From: an uncultured Clostridia bacterium
GTDB lineage: Bacteria > Bacillota > Clostridia > Oscillospirales > Oscillospiraceae
NCBI GenBank assembly: GCA_937894515.1
Contig: CALCRH010000168.1
Span: forward strand, 1-5,796
DNA: 5,796 nt
Direction of reading: 5' to 3'
The notes under the pieces were generated by a model. It was not told the origin of the DNA. It saw only the letters and a list, made by a program, of their open reading frames with translations, and made no database searches. Positions 1 to 5,300 of the stretch are shown in pieces (positions within the stretch are counted from its first letter, which is position 1; the number at the start of each line of letters is the position of its first letter). Position numbers and translations under genes: made by a program.

Positions 1-34
1 CCTCAAACTTTTCTGTCATGGCGTTTACTCTCAT
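1..34 (-). CDS. Start of a further coupled gene, cut by the left edge
   Basis: ATG 34 lies in an ATGA overlap with the preceding stop and has GAGGTGA 6 bases upstream, exactly as at the two other cassettes. Only 11 residues are visible (MRVNAMTEKFE); a second ATG at 19 has no ribosome site of its own. The product cannot be identified. It is called because the junction structure repeats, not from the peptide itself. Confidence 0.6.
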   Translation of the reverse strand, partial: MRVNAMTEKFE

Positions 35-50
35 CGCGCTTCACCTCGCT
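31..50 (-). promoter_or_regulatory. Coupled gene junction 3: RGEAR tail, ribosome site, ATGA overlap
   Basis: Minus-strand agcgaggtgaagcgcgatga. It encodes ERGEAR-stop of the 180-residue protein and supplies GAGGTGA, 6 bases before ATG 34. It is the third copy of the junction cassette. Confidence 0.75.
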
Positions 51-573
51 CTCTTTGGTGCGTCGGGAATGTCCAGCCATACACCTTGCCGATGTCATCA
101 CCGAGCCTGCGGGTAATCCGAACAATGTCTGCTCTCGTTGCTGTACCGTCGTAGAGTTTTTCTTTGAGCCGGTCCTTTTGAGATTCCGATACATTGTCCT
201 TATATACCCGGTAAAGGTAGTGATTTGTCCCGTCGTGGTGAATGTCATCACAGCGAAAATCGCCGTTTTTATCTACATACCATGTGGTGTAGTCATAATT
301 GGAATAGAGGCAGTCGCGGATGTTTCCGCTTTCGATTTCTTTATATCCCATGCGTCTGCCGTCCCACAGTCCGAGATCGGCAACAACAAGAATGGGCTGA
401 GAAAGCTGGATGTTGAGGTTCACACGCTCATCGCCAAGATAATCCGCATTGGTTTCACACATGATTTCATAGAGTTCATCGTCCGAATAGCCGGGATATT
501 CTTCTTCTAAGTCGGCTCGCCAGTCTTCCAGATTGAGGTTTTCGTTGCTCCATACAACGTGTCTGTCGTCCAT
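31..573 (-). CDS. Conserved phage/ICE-type protein of unknown function, 180 aa
   Basis: Start ATG 573 is preferred because AAGGAGGTG lies 6 bases upstream; the frame is open to a GTG at 651, but that codon has no ribosome site and would overlap the zinc-ribbon motif. The N-terminus (1-50) is acidic and helical (NLEDWRADLEEEYPGYSDDE, then LGDER). The core (52-125) carries LNIQLSQPILVVADLGLWDG (53-72), YKEIESGNIRDCLYS, DYTTWYVDKNGDFRCD and IHHDGTNHYLYR (111-122). The C-terminus (126-168) is a helical region with LYDGTATRADIVRITRRLGD and GKVYGWTFP. It ends RERGEAR. I recall relatives in gut phages and ICEs, always unnamed. A small anti-defence or regulatory role is possible from context only. 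No membrane segment or catalytic motif is seen, although the paired His in IHHDG deserves attention. The stop overlaps the next start as ATGA (31-34). Confidence 0.87.
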   Translation of the reverse strand: MDDRHVVWSNENLNLEDWRADLEEEYPGYSDDELYEIMCETNADYLGDERVNLNIQLSQPILVVADLGLWDGRRMGYKEIESGNIRDCLYSNYDYTTWYVDKNGDFRCDDIHHDGTNHYLYRVYKDNVSESQKDRLKEKLYDGTATRADIVRITRRLGDDIGKVYGWTFPTHQRERGEAR

Positions 574-664
574 TCCGTTCACCTCCTTCATCTGCTTCGC
601 AAGATGGGCAAACCATTCTGCCTTCGGGGATTTCCTCACCGCAGCATACACAGTAATTGCTCAT
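476..664 (-). CDS. Small zinc-ribbon protein, 62 aa, overlapping the next gene
   Basis: Start ATG 664 lies in the ATGA overlap with the 312-residue gene and has GAGGTGA upstream. Residues 1-28 form a textbook mini zinc ribbon: C5-x2-C8, the EEIPEGRMVCP segment, and C19-x2-C22. Such CxxC-x10-CxxC peptides are common as stand-alone small proteins or as N-terminal modules in phages and mobile elements, usually binding zinc and sometimes nucleic acid. After about residue 28 the frame runs out of phase through the start of the neighbouring gene, giving an Arg-rich tail (11 Arg in the last 34 residues) of doubtful function. The codons around residues 25-29 also contain the neighbour's AAGGAGGTG ribosome site. 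The zinc ribbon is well supported; whether the basic tail is selected or is a by-product of overlap is open. Confidence 0.7.
   Translation of the reverse strand: MSNYCVCCGEEIPEGRMVCPSCEADEGGERNGRQTRCMEQRKPQSGRLASRLRRRISRLFGR
580..588 (-). promoter_or_regulatory. Ribosome binding site inside the zinc-ribbon gene
   Basis: AAGGAGGTG on the minus strand, 6 bases before ATG 573. It is the strongest ribosome site in the left half and lies wholly inside the zinc-ribbon coding sequence. It fixes the start of the 180-residue protein at 573 rather than at the upstream in-frame GTG 651. Confidence 0.8.
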
Positions 665-680
665 CTTGCGTCACCTCTGT
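661..680 (-). promoter_or_regulatory. Coupled gene junction 2: RGDAR tail, ribosome site, ATGA overlap
   Basis: Minus-strand acagaggtgacgcaagatga. It encodes DRGDAR-stop of the 312-residue protein and supplies GAGGTGA for the zinc-ribbon start at 664. This site, not the SD-less GTG at 651, decides which overlapping frame is translated here. Confidence 0.8.
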
Positions 681-1599
681 CTTTCGGTTTCATAGGTTTT
701 CCGTCCATGTCATAGTTCTTCGGATCAGCACCTGGGACATTCCAACCGAACATAGAGCCCGCTTTCATGGCTTCTTCCTGCGCTTTCGTTACGCCGAGTT
801 TGCCGTTATACTCATCGACCAAAGCCCTTGCGTCTTCCTTACTTGCGGCGGGAATATCGGTCTTGTAGTATCCTTTCTCATTCCGCTTGATAATGATTAC
901 ATCATTGCTGCCGGGAAGAATGCTGTAGCACTGTTCGGGAAGACTATCCCGGACCGGCTCATAAGTGTGGCCGTTCTGCTCCATGCGCTCTGCAAACTCG
1001 CAGATGTGATAGAGGTTATCTCCAACCTCCACATGATAGTCGTCGATATATCTGCACGTGCGGACCTGATCTTCGTTCCATGAGTAATGAATCTTGATCT
1101 TACCGCCATCGGGGATTCGGAACAGTTCCTTATAATGACTGTCGATAAATCGGATGCCCCTTTGAGCCTCACGCATGTGACCGTCCAGCCAGTCCTTGAC
1201 ATAGCAGTAGCAATAAAGGTTGTACTCACCCTTATTAGGATTCAAGCGCAGAAGGTAGGCGTATTTTTCGGTGTCAACGCGGACTCCGTAGTAGTCCTGC
1301 TCGGTCTGCATTTTGCTCTGCGGGGTGCTGTAGCAGTAACTTGCAAGAGACTTGCGGTTATGAAGGATGTCGCCTTCTTCACGGAGGGAATTGATGACCT
1401 CATCAAATTCTGCCTTGAACTCGTCGGTTTTCAGATCCTTACGCCAGTCGTTCCAACTGGCAAAGAATCCGTTTCCGTCTGTATCCATATCGGCTCTGAG
1501 ATAACCGATCAAACCGGTCTGCCCGGAAATCTGCGAACTCTGTCGGAAGGTGTATTTGTCTTCCGCTTCAATCATCGCTCTTTTTTCATACTCGATCAT
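661..1599 (-). CDS. Conserved two-part protein of unknown function, 312 aa
   Basis: Soluble acidic/basic-mixed protein; ATG 1599 is chosen because it sits in the ATGA overlap with a GGGGTGA ribosome site. Two regions are visible. The N-terminal part (about 28-170) includes WNDWRKDLKTDEFKAEFDEV, ASYCYSTP (86-93), YGVRVDTEKYAYLLRLNP (104-121), YNLYCYCYVKDWLD and ELFRIPDGGKIKI. The C-terminal part (about 180-292) runs CRYIDDYHVEVGDNLYHICEF, then LPEQCYSILPGSNDVIIIKR (220-239), GYYKTDI, LVDEYNGKLGVTKAQE and GSMFGWNVPGADPKNYD. The tail is KPKDRGDAR. I recall both parts as widespread in ICE and phage accessory proteins of Clostridia, with the C-terminal part sometimes joined to other N-termini, but I know of no assigned activity. 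The stop overlaps the next start as ATGA at 661-664. Confidence 0.9.
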   Translation of the reverse strand: MIEYEKRAMIEAEDKYTFRQSSQISGQTGLIGYLRADMDTDGNGFFASWNDWRKDLKTDEFKAEFDEVINSLREEGDILHNRKSLASYCYSTPQSKMQTEQDYYGVRVDTEKYAYLLRLNPNKGEYNLYCYCYVKDWLDGHMREAQRGIRFIDSHYKELFRIPDGGKIKIHYSWNEDQVRTCRYIDDYHVEVGDNLYHICEFAERMEQNGHTYEPVRDSLPEQCYSILPGSNDVIIIKRNEKGYYKTDIPAASKEDARALVDEYNGKLGVTKAQEEAMKAGSMFGWNVPGADPKNYDMDGKPMKPKDRGDAR

Positions 1600-1615
1600 C
1601 TTGCTTCACCCCTTT
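1596..1615 (-). promoter_or_regulatory. Coupled gene junction 1: RGEAR tail, ribosome site, ATGA overlap
   Basis: Minus-strand aaaggggtgaagcaagatga. The upstream protein reads it as ERGEAR-stop, while GGGGTGA serves as the ribosome site for ATG 1599. It shares 14 of 20 positions with both junctions at 661-680 and 31-50. Confidence 0.8.
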
Positions 1616-2216
1616 CTTTAGGCGGTTTCTTTTCCTGTTCGTGTATCTCTTTGGCTTTCTCCAAGCCTTTCTGCGCCCATTCGGGAAGCTTCTCCGGCTC
1701 GATCACACCGAGAACATCGGAACGGTAATAGGAAGTCTGTCTTCCGTCATAAAGGGAAATACAGTAGCATGTGCGGCCTCTGGCGTTGGCTTGAGAACCG
1801 AATCCGCCCGTACAAAGCATCAACTGGTGGGATGCGTGACGGAACTCAGGGCGAAGGGTATTTCCTTTGATAGCAATGACCTTGTTCTCGATGGAATCTT
1901 CCCACGTTACAGGAGTGCAGTCAGAAGCCGTAAGCTCCGCATTTGCGCCGACCTGTTCATTGGCTTTTTCGGTTTCTTTGATGATTTCCTCCGCTGCGGA
2001 AGCGATACGTTCACCGTACACCTGGGCAATCTCAGCGAAATCATCACTGACAAGTGCTTCCGTGTAGCGTTCAAAAACAATTACATTTTCGATATAGCAG
2101 CAGAGATACCGTTCATCCTTGGCGGCTTTCTGGTTTTCGCAAATGGCGATTTCCTTGTGTCCGACATACATGGAATTAAGAACGGTATAATCACCGATCA
2201 TTCTTTTGTCGTCCAT
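1596..2216 (-). CDS. Conserved protein of unknown function, 206 aa, first of the coupled accessory genes
   Basis: Soluble protein without signal peptide or membrane segment. Start ATG 2216 is fixed by AAGGAGGA just upstream. Residues 1-70 look like a compact alpha/beta domain (opening MDDKRMIGDYTVL, later YTEALVSDDFAEI). Residues 70-95 are a charged, Ala/Glu-rich helix. Residues 105-172 hold the best motif block: SIENKVIAIKG, then HQLMLCTGGFGSQANARG (130-147), then CYCISLYDGR, then RSDVLGVI. The tail is charged and ends ERGEAR. I recall similar LCTGGFG-NARG proteins in Tn1549-like ICE accessory regions, but no function is established that I know of, and I see no catalytic signature. The five Cys residues are not arranged as a metal site. 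The stop overlaps the next start as ATGA (1596-1599), so the two genes are translationally coupled. Confidence 0.88.
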   Translation of the reverse strand: MDDKRMIGDYTVLNSMYVGHKEIAICENQKAAKDERYLCCYIENVIVFERYTEALVSDDFAEIAQVYGERIASAAEEIIKETEKANEQVGANAELTASDCTPVTWEDSIENKVIAIKGNTLRPEFRHASHQLMLCTGGFGSQANARGRTCYCISLYDGRQTSYYRSDVLGVIEPEKLPEWAQKGLEKAKEIHEQEKKPPKERGEAR

Positions 2217-2220
2217 ATTG

Positions 2221-2228
2221 TCCTCCTT
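2221..2228 (-). promoter_or_regulatory. Ribosome binding site of the 206-residue protein gene
   Basis: AAGGAGGA on the minus strand, 4 bases before ATG 2216. It lies 7 bases downstream of the intergenic hairpin. Unlike the sites further left, it is free-standing and does not overlap a coding region. Confidence 0.8.
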
Positions 2229-2235
2229 ATAAATC

Positions 2236-2264
2236 GGGCGGCACCTTTTTCACGGGTGCCGCCC
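2236..2264. terminator. GC-rich 10-bp hairpin between the surface module and the accessory genes
   Basis: Perfect inverted repeat: GGGCGGCACC (2236-2245) pairs with GGTGCCGCCC (2255-2264) around a 9-base loop. It begins 7 bases after the microprotein stop and ends 7 bases before the next ribosome site. In the direction of the genes (minus strand) the 3' arm is followed by GATTTATAAGG, with no real U-run, so full termination is doubtful. Partial termination, an mRNA end-protecting hairpin or a processing site are equally possible. On the plus strand it is followed by a T-richer stretch (TTTGAGATTATTTC), so it could also stop antisense transcription. Confidence 0.5.
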
Positions 2265-2271
2265 TTTGAGA

Positions 2272-2361
2272 TTATTTCTTCTTGTTCTTTACGCGAAGAA
2301 TGATGAGCCCTGCAACAATGAATACCACAAGGCAGATACCGATAATCATTTTAGCGTTCAT
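2272..2361 (-). CDS. 29-residue single-span membrane microprotein
   Basis: Small ORF starting at ATG 2361 and ending at TAA 2272-2274. A perfect AAGGAGG (2371-2377) sits 9 bases upstream of the start, inside the Lys-Glu-Val codons of the surface protein's tail, and the start overlaps that gene's stop by 11 bases, which suggests translational coupling. The peptide begins MNAKM, has a hydrophobic helix of about 17 residues (roughly residues 5-22, with IIGICLVVFIVAGLIIL) and ends RVKNKKK. By the positive-inside rule the C-terminus should be cytoplasmic. It has no LPXTG-like motif and I recognise no family. Because it is made with a sortase substrate, it could assist anchoring or secretion of that protein, but this is inference. 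The start site, spacing and clean membrane topology make it a likely real gene. Confidence 0.72.
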   Translation of the reverse strand: MNAKMIIGICLVVFIVAGLIILRVKNKKK

Positions 2362-5300
2362 GCTTGCCTACCTCCTTTTTCTTGCGGAAGGTAAAGAAAG
2401 CCGCTACGCCTGCACCGAGGAGAGAAATACCCGCGAGAGCCGCCCAAAGAGGCATATTCGTGGTATCGCCGGTCTTCGGAACATCGGGGATCACGGGCTT
2501 GAGTTCATTGTAGAACTTGGCAACGACCGTCTTACCTTCGTGAACAGTTACCGTTACATTCTCAGGGAGAACGTACTTTTCGTTTGCCTTATTGCCAACC
2601 TCAGAGATCACATAGTTACCAATGCGGAGACCTTCGATGTGGATCTGACCGTTTTCATCGGTAACAAAGTCCTTGCTGAAAGCATTGCCGGTAATATCGG
2701 AACCCTCAACGCGGAAGGTAAAGCCCTTGAGCACACCGTCCTCAGAGGTCTTCTCAATGCGGATGTTGCCGACCTGTGCTTTGTTGATGAAGCCCTTACC
2801 GGCTTCATTCTCAACGATCACGGTCTTTCCGTTTTCCTTGATGGAGAAAGCGTAGGTTCCTTCATCCAGATAGAAGCCTTCGGGTGCCTTGGTTTCCTTT
2901 ACGGTGTACTCGCCATAGGGAAGGTTATCCATCTCATACACTCCGTCAGCGAGTTCTTCCATCTTGCCGACAAGCTCGCCGTTCTGATAAACCTCGAACT
3001 CTGCGCCGGACAGATGATGATCGGGATAGTTGGCATCGACCTTGGTGAGCTGAACATTGCCGCGAATCAGCTTGTTGGTAATTTCGATTTCGACAACTGC
3101 TCCGTCCTTATCAATGTTCACTGCATACGGGGTCTCATCCATGACAAAGCCTTCGGGAGCTTCAATTTCGCGGACAATATACTCTCCGAAAGGAATATCC
3201 TTAAAGAAGAAACTGCCGTTCTCTGCGGAAACAGTCGTAAGAACAGGTTCTTTGCCATCCGTGTAGAACAGGCCGATAGTTGCACCGCCAAGGGCCTTGC
3301 CGTTCTCGTCCTTCTTCATGCCGTGAACCTCACCGTAGATGAGTTCATTGGAAATGCTCTTGCCGTCGTTTGCTTTAATATCCACAATATCAACGGTCTG
3401 TCCTGCGTACACAAAGGAAACACTGAACTTCTCGTCAGTCAGGATATAGTGCTGATCGGTGCTGATTTCTTTGAGGTAGTAATTACCGAAAGGAAGGTCG
3501 GACTTGGCTTTTGCCTTACCGTTTTCGTCAACGGAAATAATCTCAACAAGGCCGTCAGCAGGGATAACCTTGCCGTCCTTTGCGGTCAGCTCTTCACCGG
3601 CATACAGACCGAAGGTAACAGCGGACATCTCATCATTCATGCCGATACCGAACTGCTTGTTCTGTTCCATAACCTTGGTGAGAGAAATCTGAACCTTCTG
3701 ACGGTCATTACAGAAGCTTGCCGCCGTTTCGGTGATCTCAATTTCCTGTCCTGCGTAAACGAGTTCAGCGGAATGAACTTCCGTATTGATTACCATACCG
3801 AAAGGTGCTTCGGTCTCGTAAATCTCATACTTGCCGAGATAAAGAGGCTTGCTTTCAGCAACACCGTCTTCGCCGGTTGTCACGGTATCAACGACTTCAC
3901 CAGCGGAATAGCGGAGAGTACCGTCGAGCGTGTAAACATCTTCGGCTGCCTTGATTTCATAGGTCGCACCTGCAAGACCCTGAACTTCGTAAACAGGCTG
4001 ATACATTCCGTCCGCTTCGGTTACGGTCGCAAAGACCTCACCGGACTTGGAAATCTTGATAATGCCTTTCTGTGCGTAGTTGCCGAGCTTTACTTCGACA
4101 ACCTTAACGCCGCTGTCCTCAGAGGAATTGTCCTCCGTAACATCGAACTTCACGGGATCAGAGCTGAGAACATAACCGTAAGGAGCAGAGACCTCAACAA
4201 GAGAATAGCCCTTGCCGAACTCAAGCTTTTCGGGAGTAATCAGCATACCCGCGTCGTTAGTGTAGAAGGTGTCGATAGTAGTAACTTCCGGATAGGTGAA
4301 AGTCATTTCCACCTTAGTGCCATCAGGACGGTAGATCTGGAAGCCTGCGCCGGCATAAGGAATGGTCTTGCCGCTTTCCGCATCAACCTTGATGACCTTG
4401 ATAAAAGATTCAAAGTTTGCGTTATTGATCAGGTAGCGATAGGTTTCGCCGTCCTTGGCAATAAACACATCAAAGTCGGGCATCAGCTCGCGGCCTTCCC
4501 AGCCAGAGACCTGATGAACGGTGTAAACGCCGTAAGGCATATCCTTACTCTGAGCAAAGCCGTTTTCATCACAGGTGAGATAGTCACGCTCGGTTTCTTT
4601 GGCTGCATCAAAGCTGCCGGAAGATTTCAGATAGATTGCGAATACTGCGCCTTCTTCCGGTGTCTCGATCTTAGTCTCGCCGTCGTCGGTGTGCTTGATG
4701 ATTGCGATATTGCCTTTCTGGACCTGTTCGGTCACATCAATGGCAGGTGCGGAATTGCGCTCAACGGTGTAGAGCTTTGCTTCCGCGCCGACATGATAAG
4801 AGGCATTATCAAGCAGATAGCCTTCGGAGGGTTCGATTTCCTTGATGCTCCAGTCATCGCCGCAGACATAATAGGAAGTGGTGAACTGACCGTTCTTGTC
4901 GGTGACATAGGTGTCAACGAGCTGATCGCCCTTGTAAATGCCGTAGGTCGCGCCTGCAAGGGAAGCGTCGCCCTGTGCGGTTCCGGCTTCTTTATCACTC
5001 TTGGTAACGGTTACATTGAACTTCTTGAGAATATTGGAGAAGCTCTTGTTTGTTACGCTGTTCCATTCAACCGCAGCACTCTGACTTGCGGGAACAACGT
5101 AGCGGATCGCGGTATCGACTTCCTCCAGCGTATAACCGGAGCCGATAAGCACATCCTTGAAGGTTGCAACGCCCTTACTGTTCGTAACGGCGAACTCATC
5201 AACGGCAAGACCGCTGACAGAAGTGCCGTACAGGTGGAACTTCACGCCCTCAACAAGACCGTCTTCGGAAGTCTTGGTGACAGTGAGATCACCACGGCGC

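Noticed and set aside
574..651. N-terminal extension of the 180-residue protein to GTG 651
   Set aside because: The extra 26 residues look protein-like, but the GTG has no ribosome site, the stretch is out of frame with a convincing zinc ribbon, and ATG 573 has a perfect AAGGAGGTG.
1087..1728. Long plus-strand ORF (213 codons) and similar plus-strand ORFs at 55-510, 559-1083 and 1641-2303
   Set aside because: They lie antisense to well-supported minus-strand genes, lack ribosome sites, cross gene boundaries and read as low-complexity hydrophobic sequence. They are shadows of the minus-strand codon pattern.
2217..2235. Possible promoter (TATAAG-like -10) before the 206-residue gene
   Set aside because: No matching -35 element at the right distance; the A/T-rich stretch overlaps the ribosome site and hairpin flank.
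4732..4998. 88-codon minus-strand ORF and several other ORFs inside the surface gene
   Set aside because: Alternative frames of the CnaB coding sequence with no ribosome site and no recognisable motif.
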